Shown here piece after piece: positions 29,998-38,969 of a stretch of DNA of 64,000 nt (its first letter is position 1; each line of letters starts with the position of its first letter). Source of the DNA: an uncultured Acetobacteraceae bacterium (GTDB lineage Bacteria; Pseudomonadota; Alphaproteobacteria; Acetobacterales; Acetobacteraceae); assembly GCA_946476985.1 (NCBI GenBank), contig CAMKWS010000002.1, positions 237,042 through 301,041 of the forward strand, given 5' to 3'. The notes below the pieces were generated by a model that was not told where the DNA came from, ran no database searches, and was given only the letters and a program-made list of their open reading frames with translations. Position numbers and translations under genes: made by a program.

Positions 29998-31635
29998 TTA
30001 TTTTATACCCAAGGCTTGAGCCATTGGCGGCATGTCATATCGTGGAGCTATCACCTCCAAATATGCTCCTTTTTCAGGCTGTTCTGTTACAACCTTTAAT
30101 GCTTTTTGCAAGGCGTACGGTGTGCTTACACGGTGGCAATACCAATCCCGGCAACCAAATACACGAGCCAACATAGTATAGTCCCACTCTGCAATGTCAT
30201 TATAATACCGCTCACCATCATCACAAATGATGCGTTCAATCAGATACCCCTCATTATTTAAAACAACAACAAGAGGCTTACAGCCAAACCGCGCGAAATC
30301 TCCCATCGCTTGAACCGTTAATTGATGTGAACCTTCACCTGTTAACAGGATAACACGACGCTCCGGAGCTGCCATCGCCATTCCAAATGCCGCTGGCGTT
30401 GCCCAACCGATAGAGCCCCACAAACTTTGCACTTCAAAATGAACATCTTTTGGCACACGGACAAATCCCATCCCCATAGAGATAGTGCCCGTCTCCGCTA
30501 CGATAATGTCCCCCGGCCTAAATATCTGCTGTAATGATTCATACAGCGAATAAGTATGGATCACATCACTATCCACACTCGTGCACCCTATATGTTCATC
30601 ATCACCTAAATAACCTGGCGCCGTTTCATAAGAGAATGTAGCCGCTTGCTCAGCTAATGCCGCCATCACATCCCCTAATGAGACCTCTATCAAAGGCTCC
30701 GTACCAAAATAGACCCCTTCTGGAGAGACACGAATCATGTTCTTTTCCTGAAGAGAGCTTGTAAACAGACCCGTTGTGAAATCGCTCTTTTCTACTCCCA
30801 AACTCAATACACAATCAGCCGTTTCAATGAAGTTAGCTACCCGCTTTTGCAAAATCTGGCCAAAATACATGCCTAGATAGCCTGGTAGATCTTCCCCCAC
30901 GACACTTTTATCCATAAATGTTGTCGCATATGGCAAACCAGACCTCTCTAAGAACACCCTAACGGCATCCCTACAACCAAAACGAGCTGTCAGCATCCCA
31001 GGCAGCACACATGCTGTTTTACTGTTACTTATGGTCGTAATAATGCGCTCAGCCACAACCTGAGCAATGTCTTTCTTTAACTCAGATGCCTGTTTATTTT
31101 CTGGAGACGTCTGCACAATAGTCTCATGCGCTACATCAGCAGGGATCCCAATATAAATAGGCCTACGTTCTTTATGCATAGTCGTAAAGACGCGATCGAT
31201 CTCTGCAATACAATTCTGCGCACTCAGGATCGTCCGATCACACGCGATATGACCTGCTGCTTTGTAAAAAGACTCTGTATCACCATTACCCAGCATGTGA
31301 TGCACCAGCGCACCACTTTCCATCACGGAACGCTTTGGCATGCCTACAATATGCACAACCATAACATGTTCAGCATAAGCTCCAGCAACACCATTAAGCG
31401 CACTTAATTCACCTACACCATAGGTTGTACTTACCACACCCAGGCCGCGTATCCGTGCATACCCATCTGCTGCATAAGCGGCGTTCAATTCATTTGAACA
31501 GCCCACCCACTTCATATCGTTGCGACACACAACGCCATCATTAATTGGAAAAGCATAATCCCCAGGTACACCAAACACATGGCCTACCCCCATCTGAGAT
31601 AGCTTATCCAATACGTAATTAACGACTGTCGTCAT
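29998..31635 (-). CDS. Thiamine-diphosphate 2-keto-acid decarboxylase (pyruvate/indolepyruvate type)
   Basis: A 545-residue ThDP enzyme of the PDC/IPDC/KDC family that decarboxylates a 2-keto acid to an aldehyde. Seen: the N-terminal PYR domain with catalytic Glu in CSNELNAAYAADGYAR, the HH pair in GALVHHMLGNGD, and the C-terminal PP domain with ThDP motif GEGSHQLTVQAMG then NNEGYLIE. The usual GDG is GEG here, a conservative change at the metal-binding acid. It differs from the classical acetic-acid-bacterium pyruvate decarboxylase, so substrate could be pyruvate, indolepyruvate or branched keto acids. AAGGAG precedes the ATG by 9 nt, and a LysR regulator gene is divergent. Confidence 0.85.
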   Translation of the reverse strand: MTTVVNYVLDKLSQMGVGHVFGVPGDYAFPINDGVVCRNDMKWVGCSNELNAAYAADGYARIRGLGVVSTTYGVGELSALNGVAGAYAEHVMVVHIVGMPKRSVMESGALVHHMLGNGDTESFYKAAGHIACDRTILSAQNCIAEIDRVFTTMHKERRPIYIGIPADVAHETIVQTSPENKQASELKKDIAQVVAERIITTISNSKTACVLPGMLTARFGCRDAVRVFLERSGLPYATTFMDKSVVGEDLPGYLGMYFGQILQKRVANFIETADCVLSLGVEKSDFTTGLFTSSLQEKNMIRVSPEGVYFGTEPLIEVSLGDVMAALAEQAATFSYETAPGYLGDDEHIGCTSVDSDVIHTYSLYESLQQIFRPGDIIVAETGTISMGMGFVRVPKDVHFEVQSLWGSIGWATPAAFGMAMAAPERRVILLTGEGSHQLTVQAMGDFARFGCKPLVVVLNNEGYLIERIICDDGERYYNDIAEWDYTMLARVFGCRDWYCHRVSTPYALQKALKVVTEQPEKGAYLEVIAPRYDMPPMAQALGIK

Positions 31636-31646
31636 GGGATAATCTC

Positions 31647-31681
31647 CTTATCATATCGCACGTTCTCGTGCTCCTGATAAG
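31647..31681 (-). promoter_or_regulatory. Hairpin abutting the decarboxylase ribosome binding site
   Basis: CTTATCA (31647-31653) pairs with TGATAAG (31675-31681), and inside it GCACG (31658-31662) pairs with CGTGC (31667-31671). In the mRNA the last stem arm runs into the AAGGAG ribosome binding site, sharing AAG. The structure could hide the site or be the LysR operator in DNA form. Confidence 0.5.
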
Positions 31682-31747
31682 AAATTTGCCTCATCCCCAT
31701 TTATTAAGATAATATTATATAACTATACAAAACATAGGTTTTTACTG

Positions 31748-32659
31748 ATGCAATTCCCTCAACTTACTTTCCGAGAGCTTCACTATTTTATGGCCGTCGC
31801 AACGCAAGGCAGCTTCAGCCATGCGAGTGAATTGCTCCATATCAGTCAGCCCTCACTCAGCATGGGAATTCGCTCCCTAGAAAACAAATTGGATGTGCGC
31901 CTCTTTGAACGCTCGCGCAAAACCATCACCCTGACCGAAAAAGGAGAAATTCTTCTTCGTTATGCAGAACGATTATTACAGGATGAGCAAAACCTTTACC
32001 GTGCCATGACGGATGAAACCGGCCCCTTAAAAGGAACAGTAAAAATCTCTCTCCCTCCAGCTATAGGCTCAATCTATTTCCGGTCCATTATACGAGAGTT
32101 TTGTCAGCTACATCCCAATGTGGCTCTCAATATCGAAGAACATCCATCCGACATACTAGAAACCCAGTTACTAGGGCGTCATACAAATATTGTCGCCATC
32201 GTTCCCCCTGTACATGACAGAGAAATACACATCATTCCTTTTGCTAAAGAAGAAATGTACCTCCTCATGGCGCAAAGCCATCCTCTTGCACAAAAGACTT
32301 CTTGCTCATTTGCAGATATTACAGAAGAGAGGCTTATCCTGCTGAGTGAAGACTTCAAAATAAATAAATTTATTAACGAAGCCTTCGCTCGCCACGGAGC
32401 CTCTCCCCTCATCACAGGGCGCACAAGTGACATCACCCTGCTCCTAGCGATGGTTCAAACAGGGGTAGGCCTTACGATTATTCCAGCCTCTCTCTACACC
32501 CCAACAAAGGACGATGGATTATGCCGTAAGCCTCTAACAGACCCTACAATCTACCTTTCCATCGCCCTTGCTACGCGGCGCAATAGCGCGCTTAGTAAAG
32601 CTGAAGAAGCCTGGTTGCAAACAGCTCTTCACGCACATCCTCAGCAAAACTTGGCATAA
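31748..32659 (+). CDS. LysR family transcriptional regulator
   Basis: A 303-residue LysR regulator with an N-terminal winged helix-turn-helix (LTFRELHYFMAVATQGSFSHASELLHISQPSLSMGIRSLENKL, about 6-50) and a substrate-binding effector domain (about 90-295). It is divergent from the 2-keto-acid decarboxylase gene, with 112 bp between starts. By the usual LysR logic it probably controls that gene, in response to a keto acid or related ligand. It ends 17 bp before the convergent permease gene. Confidence 0.88.
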   Translation: MQFPQLTFRELHYFMAVATQGSFSHASELLHISQPSLSMGIRSLENKLDVRLFERSRKTITLTEKGEILLRYAERLLQDEQNLYRAMTDETGPLKGTVKISLPPAIGSIYFRSIIREFCQLHPNVALNIEEHPSDILETQLLGRHTNIVAIVPPVHDREIHIIPFAKEEMYLLMAQSHPLAQKTSCSFADITEERLILLSEDFKINKFINEAFARHGASPLITGRTSDITLLLAMVQTGVGLTIIPASLYTPTKDDGLCRKPLTDPTIYLSIALATRRNSALSKAEEAWLQTALHAHPQQNLA

Positions 32660-32676
32660 CTCTCGCGCTAGTACTC

Positions 32677-34047
32677 CTATCCATTCTTAGATGGCAAACG
32701 GCTCGCAAAAATCCATGCCATTATGTAACAGACAAGAGCAGTGCCCAATGAGGCTAACGCTGTCATCCGTTCTTCCGGATTCACAAGCATAGCGACAAAC
32801 ACCAATACAATCCCTAACAGAGCAGCGATACTGCCATAGGGAAAGAAGAGCATCGTAAAATGCTTGCTCGTGCCTTCCTTATGAGAACGACCACGCAATG
32901 CAATATAAGACGTTGCGATGAGGGCATATGTCAGCAGGATCAATGCCCCGCTACAATTCAACAAAAAGGCAAAAATCGTATCAGGCGACAGAATAGACGA
33001 AAATGCGACAAGAAGTCCTGTAATAGAGCTAATGGTAATCGCCATACGTGGTGCACGATCCATAGATGAACGCACGAGAAACTTAGGAGCATCTCCCTGT
33101 GCAGCCAGCTCTGTCAAAATACGTGACGTAATATACATGCTGGAATTCAAGCACGATAAAACAGCGCTTAAAATCGCAATACGCATAATAAATGCCGCAC
33201 CCGGAACCCCCATGAGCTGCAATGCAGCCACAAAGGGAGAGCGGCCTGCATGCATGTTTGTCCATGGGATGACCATCATCATCAAACAAACAGATGTCAC
33301 ATAAAAGAGTGTAATACGCAGGCCTAAGCTACGTGTCACACGCGCAACATTCTCACTCGGGTCAGATGATTCAGCCGCAGCAACAGTCGAAATCTCAGAG
33401 CCCATCATCGTAAAGAGAACCGTCGGTACTAGAGAGAGAAGTGTTGTTGCGCCTTTAGGTAAGAAACCACCGTGCCCCAACAAATTCTTCATCCCATCAA
33501 TGCCAGGGCCAAATGCATGGAACACATACAAAGCACTCAAGACAATGAAGGCAACAATCGTAAAGACTTTAATACTTGAGAGCCAAAACTCACATTCACC
33601 AAAGACCTTTGGCGCACAGAAGTTCACGATTTTCATAATAATGATCACCGCAACAGCCAGCACCCAAATTGGTAAATTGATCCAGTCCTGTAGGATCATT
33701 GCCCCAGCAATCGCCTCTGAACCAATGACAACAACCCAAAAGAACCAATATAACCACCCCGCAGAGAAACCTATCCGGTCCCCATGAGCAAGGCGAATAT
33801 ATTCCACAAAAGACCCCCGTCCGGGGTTACTAATCACCATTTCGCCTAGCATACGCATGATCGCCATGATCAAGCAGCCAACCCCCACGAAGATAAGAGC
33901 AATGCCCGGCCCCGTCTTGGCGATGGCTGAACTAACCCCTACAAAGAGGCCAGCTCCAATTACCCCCCCTAAAGCAATCATAGCTATATGGCGGCTTGTC
34001 AGCCCCTTTCCTGCGGACGGCGGTGCATTCCCGTTAAATTTCTTCAT
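32677..34047 (-). CDS. Amino acid permease (APC superfamily)
   Basis: About 456 residues with 12 predicted membrane segments. The family signature lies in helix 1, SRHIAMIALGGVIGAGLFVG, followed by GEMVISNPGRGSFVEY, both typical of the amino acid transporter (AAT) family that includes GABA, aromatic and proline permeases. I choose ATG 34047 (MKKFNGNAPP) because AAGGA sits 7 nt before it; the ATG five codons upstream would have no ribosome binding site. Substrate unknown. It converges with the LysR gene. Confidence 0.85.
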   Translation of the reverse strand: MKKFNGNAPPSAGKGLTSRHIAMIALGGVIGAGLFVGVSSAIAKTGPGIALIFVGVGCLIMAIMRMLGEMVISNPGRGSFVEYIRLAHGDRIGFSAGWLYWFFWVVVIGSEAIAGAMILQDWINLPIWVLAVAVIIIMKIVNFCAPKVFGECEFWLSSIKVFTIVAFIVLSALYVFHAFGPGIDGMKNLLGHGGFLPKGATTLLSLVPTVLFTMMGSEISTVAAAESSDPSENVARVTRSLGLRITLFYVTSVCLMMMVIPWTNMHAGRSPFVAALQLMGVPGAAFIMRIAILSAVLSCLNSSMYITSRILTELAAQGDAPKFLVRSSMDRAPRMAITISSITGLLVAFSSILSPDTIFAFLLNCSGALILLTYALIATSYIALRGRSHKEGTSKHFTMLFFPYGSIAALLGIVLVFVAMLVNPEERMTALASLGTALVCYIMAWIFASRLPSKNG

Positions 34048-34502
34048 GGAAAGGTCCTTCATCAGTTAGCACTATGCTAGGCGGCCATTCATGGGTGAAC
34101 GTCCACCTAATTATTTTTATTCTGTAATGAATGAAGGAAAAATGAAATAGCAAACGAGAAAAAATACTTTTATTCCCGAAAAAACCAGCAGAAACCTCAT
34201 AAAAAATAGAAGATTCTATCAAGGAAAATGTAACAATATAGCGCAACCCTCAGCACATATGAGTTTTTACATTCATAATGCGATCATTATTTTAATGGAT
34301 TCATAGAAAAATAATTATTTAGTTGATATTTAACCATTATAACATTTATGTTATAATAAGATACTTTATTTACACATCTCATTCTTCACACAACACTTAT
34401 CACATTTTACTCTCCTATATATTTGCCAAAAGCTATCGCCAGCCATGTATGAAGCTGATAATCTTTAAATAAGATCTACCTGCCCTCTAGTTGCCGTATA
34501 TT
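34048..34502. other. AT-rich intergenic region with a perfect palindrome
   Basis: 455 bp between divergent permease and EamA genes without a credible gene. It is AT-rich. The notable element is ATTATAACAT-tt-ATGTTATAAT at 34336-34357. Confidence 0.6.
34336..34357. promoter_or_regulatory. 22-bp palindrome, candidate operator
   Basis: Perfect 10-bp inverted repeat with a 2-bp centre, about 145 bp upstream of the EamA start. Its right arm contains TATAAT. The two-turn size fits a dimeric regulator site, but no matching regulator can be named. Confidence 0.5.
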
Positions 34503-34943
34503 ATGACGAATAATATCTTTTCTTTTTCATGGTTTTTCTGGGCACTGCTCTCAGCGGGTTTTGCCGCCTTAACGGCTCTTTTTGCAAAAGTCGGGGTTAA
34601 TAATATTGATTCTGATATTGCAACATTTATTCGTACATTTGTTATTCTTGGGGTCATTGCCACACTTCTACTTGTCAGGGGAAAATTTCACCTTTCCACA
34701 CCTCTTCATGCACATTCTCTTCTCTTTCTCATCCTCTCCGGCATCAGCACAGGTGCATCTTGGCTCTGCTATTTCCGAGCCTTAAAATTAGGCAGCGCTG
34801 CACGCGTAGCCCCTATTGATAAATTAAGTGTTGTTTTCATCGCCATCTTAGGCGTCACCCTCTTAGGGGAGCAGCTCTCATTCAAAGCGTGGCTTGGCAT
34901 TATATGTATCGGTTTAGGAGCCATATTAGTCGCAATCGGCTAA
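34503..34943 (+). CDS. Half-size EamA/DMT transporter
   Basis: About 146 residues, with one EamA repeat rather than the usual two. There are about four to five hydrophobic segments and the family end motif LGVTLLGEQLSFKAWLGIICIGLGAILVAIG. It starts at ATG 34503 (MTNNIFSFSW); a TTG four codons earlier is less likely. Single-repeat members work as dimers, like SMR proteins. Substrate unknown. It ends 14 bp before the convergent Lrp gene, inside the AT-rich block. Confidence 0.8.
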   Translation: MTNNIFSFSWFFWALLSAGFAALTALFAKVGVNNIDSDIATFIRTFVILGVIATLLLVRGKFHLSTPLHAHSLLFLILSGISTGASWLCYFRALKLGSAARVAPIDKLSVVFIAILGVTLLGEQLSFKAWLGIICIGLGAILVAIG

Positions 34944-34957
34944 CGCTTCTCCCCCTA

Positions 34958-35410
34958 TTACAAAGGCAGCGTTCTATCTCTCACGAGATCCTTCATAATG
35001 AGAGTTGATGTTAACCGCTGCACACCAGGCAATGCCGTTAAACGCTCATCATATAACCGCTGAAACGCTGGTAAATCCCGTGTCATTACCTCCAACATAA
35101 AATCTGGATCACCAAAAAGACGCCGCGCCTCAACAACTTCATCTATTTCAATCACCGCTTTTTCAAATTCTTGAAGAATCATTTGAGTGATATCTTTCAT
35201 CGTCACAAACACCAAAGACGAAAACTCTAACCCCACACTCACTGGGTCTATTTGCGCTCTATATGCTCTAATCGCTCCGCTTTGTTCCAACTTTTTCACC
35301 CGCCTGTGGCAAGGCGAAAGACTTAGCCCCACACGCTCAGCAATCTCTGTAACGCTTAACCGACCATCTGCTTGCAGCTCAGCAAGGATCTTCTTATCAA
35401 GCATATCCAT
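34958..35410 (-). CDS. Lrp/AsnC family regulator
   Basis: A 150-residue regulator with an N-terminal helix-turn-helix (MDMLDKKILAELQADGRLSVTEIAERVGLSLSPCHRRVKKLEQSG) and a C-terminal RAM ligand-binding domain (about 70-145, with RRLFGDPDFMLEVMTRDL). Family members sense amino acids and form octamers. It is divergent from a LysE-type exporter with 93 bp of AT-rich DNA between them, a pairing typical for control of amino acid export. Confidence 0.92.
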   Translation of the reverse strand: MDMLDKKILAELQADGRLSVTEIAERVGLSLSPCHRRVKKLEQSGAIRAYRAQIDPVSVGLEFSSLVFVTMKDITQMILQEFEKAVIEIDEVVEARRLFGDPDFMLEVMTRDLPAFQRLYDERLTALPGVQRLTSTLIMKDLVRDRTLPL

Positions 35411-35503
35411 TCCAAATTTCCTTCTAATTTTTGATAATTATAAACAAAATTCGCAAATTATTCCCTTTAAAAAAACAATATATTTCTTTTATCAACTTCC
35501 TAA

Positions 35504-36157
35504 ATGAGCCCCTTTATGACACTGAGCCTCCTCACCAGCTTTTGGCTTATTTCTTTCCTATTTATTATCTCGCCAGGAATGGATTGGGCCTATGCCATCT
35601 CTGCTGGCACCACAAAACGATACGTTTTGCCTGCCGTTAGCGGAATGGTAGTGGGGCATTTACTTATTATTCTGCTAATCGCTGGCGGAATGGGCTCTCT
35701 CATCCAGAAACTCCCCTTATCCCTCCCTATAATTACCAGTTTAGGGGCACTTTATCTTTTATGGCAGGGCATCAGTCGTTTACGCACACCGGCAAACCCG
35801 CTCGATACTCTAACGAGTACCTCATACTCTCCGATCCAATGGTTTCGCAAAGGCATCACTATTAGCCTCCTCAACCCCAAAGTCATTATGTTGATTATTG
35901 CTATTCTGCCCCAATTTATTCATCCGCAATCATCATGGGGAGTGCCCCTACAAATCACCGTTTTAGGGGGGATCCATTGTGCCACCTGCTTGGTCATCTA
36001 CCTTACAGTAGGATATGGCATGCAATATCTTCTCTCAATATATCCGCAGGCCACAAATTATGTGAATTACCTTTCTGGTTTTGCCATGGCGAGTATAGGA
36101 CTCTTATTACTTGTTGATATTTTAACAAAACAATTCACACACTATGTGAATATTTAA
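35504..36157 (+). CDS. LysE family amino acid exporter, Lrp-paired
   Basis: A 217-residue inner-membrane protein with about six hydrophobic segments. It has the LysE motif FLFIISPGMDWAYAISAGTTKRYVLPAVSGMVVGH near the N-terminus and FRKGITISLLNPKVIMLIIAILPQFI mid-protein. It is clearly different from the LysE-type protein at 6774-7427. Divergent from an Lrp/AsnC regulator gene that probably activates it when an amino acid accumulates. Substrate unknown. Confidence 0.86.
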   Translation: MSPFMTLSLLTSFWLISFLFIISPGMDWAYAISAGTTKRYVLPAVSGMVVGHLLIILLIAGGMGSLIQKLPLSLPIITSLGALYLLWQGISRLRTPANPLDTLTSTSYSPIQWFRKGITISLLNPKVIMLIIAILPQFIHPQSSWGVPLQITVLGGIHCATCLVIYLTVGYGMQYLLSIYPQATNYVNYLSGFAMASIGLLLLVDILTKQFTHYVNI

Positions 36158-36331
36158 AAAATATCAAAATAAACCACATTTACCCTAATATAAATAAATA
36201 TACTTATATTCGTATCATATTCTCTGCGATCAATTGACTTGTTGTAAATATGATACACAAAATCAAAAACCTATATTTTAGAGCATATAAAGCCTACCTC
36301 TCCAGCAAAACCAACTTGCACTAACCAGATG

Positions 36332-36367
36332 TAATATCTATTATAATATTATATTTAATAGATATTA
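36332..36367. promoter_or_regulatory. 12-bp AT-rich inverted repeat upstream of the GNAT-like gene
   Basis: TAATATCTATTA (36332-36343) and TAATAGATATTA (36356-36367) are exact inverse copies separated by 12 nt, ending 36 bp before the next gene. A second 9-bp inverted repeat lies at 36212-36256 (GTATCATAT / ATATGATAC). Both could be operators or cruciforms. Confidence 0.45.
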
Positions 36368-36403
36368 TCTATTAAATTTTAAATTCCGTTTGAGTGGTTT
36401 CCA

Positions 36404-37342
36404 ATGCCCTTCCCTTCTGAAGACAACCTACCTATTTTCCATCAAAAATGGTGGCTTTCTATTTCCACCAACAACCATTTTCACATAAAAGAAGTTAAAG
36501 ACTCACGTGGCAATTTACTTGCTTATTTCCCTTATTATATCAAAAAGACATACGGCCTATCTGTTCTACGCATGCCCAAATATACGCGTTTTTTAGGCCC
36601 TGTTTTATATCTCCCCCCCTCAAAGCCCTTCCGTAAAGAGCAGCGTATCCGCCATATTGTAGAGAAGATCCTCTCAGATCTTCCACGCCATGATGGTATG
36701 CGTTTTTACCTTCCTCCTGATCATCCTGGGACATTTGCTTTTTCACTATGCGGGCTAAAAATTGAGCACGACTACACATTTCAAATTCCCGTATCACTGC
36801 CACTAGAGAATGTGTGGGATGAATGTGATCATAAAACACGGAATCTGATTCGTACGGCCCAAAAACGAGTAACAGTGGAGCGTAGCTCATCTCTAGATGA
36901 ATTTATCCAGCTCTCTAAAAAAGAGCGCTCCCGCAATACACACAACTTCCCTCTGCTAAAACGATTAGTTACAGAAGGCGTAAAACGGGAACAAATACGC
37001 CTACTCCACGCCTACACTGAAGATAGAATGCTCGTAGCTTCCTGCATTCTTATCTGGGACAAAACAACATTATATTACTGGCAAGCCGCCCGTGACCATC
37101 ACGTAAATGTCGCCGGAAGCAACATGTTACTGATATGGGAAGCGATGAAACTTGCCAAAGAACTCGGCCTCATTTTCGACTTTGACGGCTACTCAACGCC
37201 CGCAACAGCTAAAATGCAAGCAAGCTTTGGACAATTACCAACAATTCGTCCTTACATAAATCACGGCAACATCGCATACCGACTAGAACGTTTCGCCCAT
37301 GAAACCCTTAGGCCCAAAATAGCGGCTCTGTTTAATCGATAA
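36404..37342 (+). CDS. GNAT / FemAB-like acyltransferase
   Basis: A 312-residue protein resembling the BioF2/FemAB-like GNAT group. It shows a split acyltransferase fold with KKTYGLSVLRMPKYTRFLGPVLYLPP, DHKTRNLIRTAQKR and C-terminal YYWQAARDHHVNVAGSNMLLIWEAMKLAKELGLIFDFDGYSTPATAKMQASFG. Such proteins transfer acyl or aminoacyl groups in wall, polysaccharide or lipid pathways; the acceptor is not predictable. There is no signal peptide. AT-rich and single, between the LysE gene and the end of the nuo operon. Confidence 0.7.
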   Translation: MPFPSEDNLPIFHQKWWLSISTNNHFHIKEVKDSRGNLLAYFPYYIKKTYGLSVLRMPKYTRFLGPVLYLPPSKPFRKEQRIRHIVEKILSDLPRHDGMRFYLPPDHPGTFAFSLCGLKIEHDYTFQIPVSLPLENVWDECDHKTRNLIRTAQKRVTVERSSSLDEFIQLSKKERSRNTHNFPLLKRLVTEGVKREQIRLLHAYTEDRMLVASCILIWDKTTLYYWQAARDHHVNVAGSNMLLIWEAMKLAKELGLIFDFDGYSTPATAKMQASFGQLPTIRPYINHGNIAYRLERFAHETLRPKIAALFNR

Positions 37343-37436
37343 AGCTCTTTCATTCGCATATAGTAATGATTTAGCAGAGATGTCTCACACACTCCTTCAC
37401 AAGAGCTTATGAGACACCGCCCTGCATATACCTTCT

Positions 37437-38969
37437 CTAAAAATGTCCTATCAGAGCCATCAGAGGCGTAGGATATAATCCCACAACCCATGTTATAAGC
37501 GTAATAACAATACCGCATAACAATGCAGCACTAGTCACCCCGCCTCCGGTTAAGGCAGGGGGAGCTGGTAACATCGCCACTGGGCTATGCCGAGCTGGTA
37601 AGAACATCACCACCATGACCCGTAAATAATAATAAAGCCCAATAGCACTACCTAAAACCAATGATGCCATCATGACCCATAAATGAGCATCCATAGCAAC
37701 AGACGCCACATAGAGCTTACCGACAAATCCCGCTGTTAACGGTACTCCCGCCATGGAAATCATCATCAAACTCAAACTTGCAGCCTGATATGGATGAGAC
37801 CAAAACAAACCACGGTAATCATCCAGCCGTGCCGCATCACGTTCATGCCAAGGGCTACTCACCTGCGTCATAACACAAAAAGTACCCAAAGCAGTCAGCA
37901 TGTAAACGCCTAGATAGAGCGCGATAGACTCCCCAATATCAACCATTCCCCCTTGGTTCATTCCCCCAGCAGCCACTAATGTGATCATCAAATAACCCAA
38001 ATGCGCAATGGAAGAATATCCCAAAATTCGTTTAATATTCTTCTGAAAGAGTGCCAGTAAGTTTCCCCCCAACATAGAGAAAACAGCCAATACACTCAGC
38101 AATGTAAAAAAGCGTGGCTCTATAAAAGGAATATCCAACACTACACGCAAAAGCACAGAAAAAACGGCTAGTTTACTCACTGTCGCAAGAAAGGCCGTCA
38201 CGGGCATGGGAGCTCCCTCATAGACATCCGGTGTCCAAAAATGGAACGGCACTATCGACAGTTTAAACCCAAGACCAATAACCATCATCGCGATTGCCAG
38301 CAGCACCCACGACACAGCAGGATGCTCTCCCACATGCCCCAAGATCGTCCATCCCAACATGCTCCGTGCCATAGTTGAGTGTACCAACTCATTCAGAGAG
38401 AGCGTCCCTGACGCAGCATAAAGTACCGCCATGCCAAAGAGTAAAAAACACGTCGCCATAGCAGACAGGACTAAATATTTAATCCCAGCTTCCATAGAGA
38501 GACGGTTAAAAAACAAATACGCTGCTAACCCATAAAGTGGCACCGACATAAGCTCTAACCCGACAAAAAGGGATGCCATATGCACACTAAACGCCAACAA
38601 CACTGCTCCCATAGTGGAGCAGCCAATCAGCATAAAAAATTCGTCACCTTGCTCAGGCAACTTAGCCAAATATGTTAACCCCAGCCAATTACACACAAAC
38701 CCACCAATGAGGGCCATGCCCGCAAAAACAAGCCCATAGCGATCTATTTGTAAAAGAGCGCCAACATGTAAATGATGCCCTACAGCACTAGGCAACACCC
38801 ACCCGGCAAGCCACACCACACATGCCATGGCGGCAAGATACCCCATGCCCATAGCCCATGCACTTTGGGAAACGCCACGCGCACGCGCTGTCAAAAGCAT
38901 AGTTACAAGTACAGCCACACTTAAGGCTAATAATGGCGAAATCGCCGTTAAAAAATCTAATGTCATCAT
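37437..38969 (-). CDS. nuoN: NADH-quinone oxidoreductase subunit N
   Basis: An antiporter-like membrane subunit of complex I that helps pump protons. I place the start at ATG 38969 (MMTLDFLTAISPLLAL), which overlaps the nuoM stop as ATGA; the open frame extends further but is not family-like. About 510 residues and 14 membrane segments, with the conserved FKLSIVPFHFWTPDVYEGAPMPVTAFLATVSK. Last gene of the operon. A weak stem (TGTCTCA/TGAGACA, 37381-37416) lies after it. Confidence 0.95.
   Translation of the reverse strand: MMTLDFLTAISPLLALSVAVLVTMLLTARARGVSQSAWAMGMGYLAAMACVVWLAGWVLPSAVGHHLHVGALLQIDRYGLVFAGMALIGGFVCNWLGLTYLAKLPEQGDEFFMLIGCSTMGAVLLAFSVHMASLFVGLELMSVPLYGLAAYLFFNRLSMEAGIKYLVLSAMATCFLLFGMAVLYAASGTLSLNELVHSTMARSMLGWTILGHVGEHPAVSWVLLAIAMMVIGLGFKLSIVPFHFWTPDVYEGAPMPVTAFLATVSKLAVFSVLLRVVLDIPFIEPRFFTLLSVLAVFSMLGGNLLALFQKNIKRILGYSSIAHLGYLMITLVAAGGMNQGGMVDIGESIALYLGVYMLTALGTFCVMTQVSSPWHERDAARLDDYRGLFWSHPYQAASLSLMMISMAGVPLTAGFVGKLYVASVAMDAHLWVMMASLVLGSAIGLYYYLRVMVVMFLPARHSPVAMLPAPPALTGGGVTSAALLCGIVITLITWVVGLYPTPLMALIGHF

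Noticed and set aside
37381..37416. nuoN terminator (TGTCTCA/TGAGACA)
   Set aside because: The stem is only 7 bp with a 22-nt loop and no T-run, so it is too weak to call.
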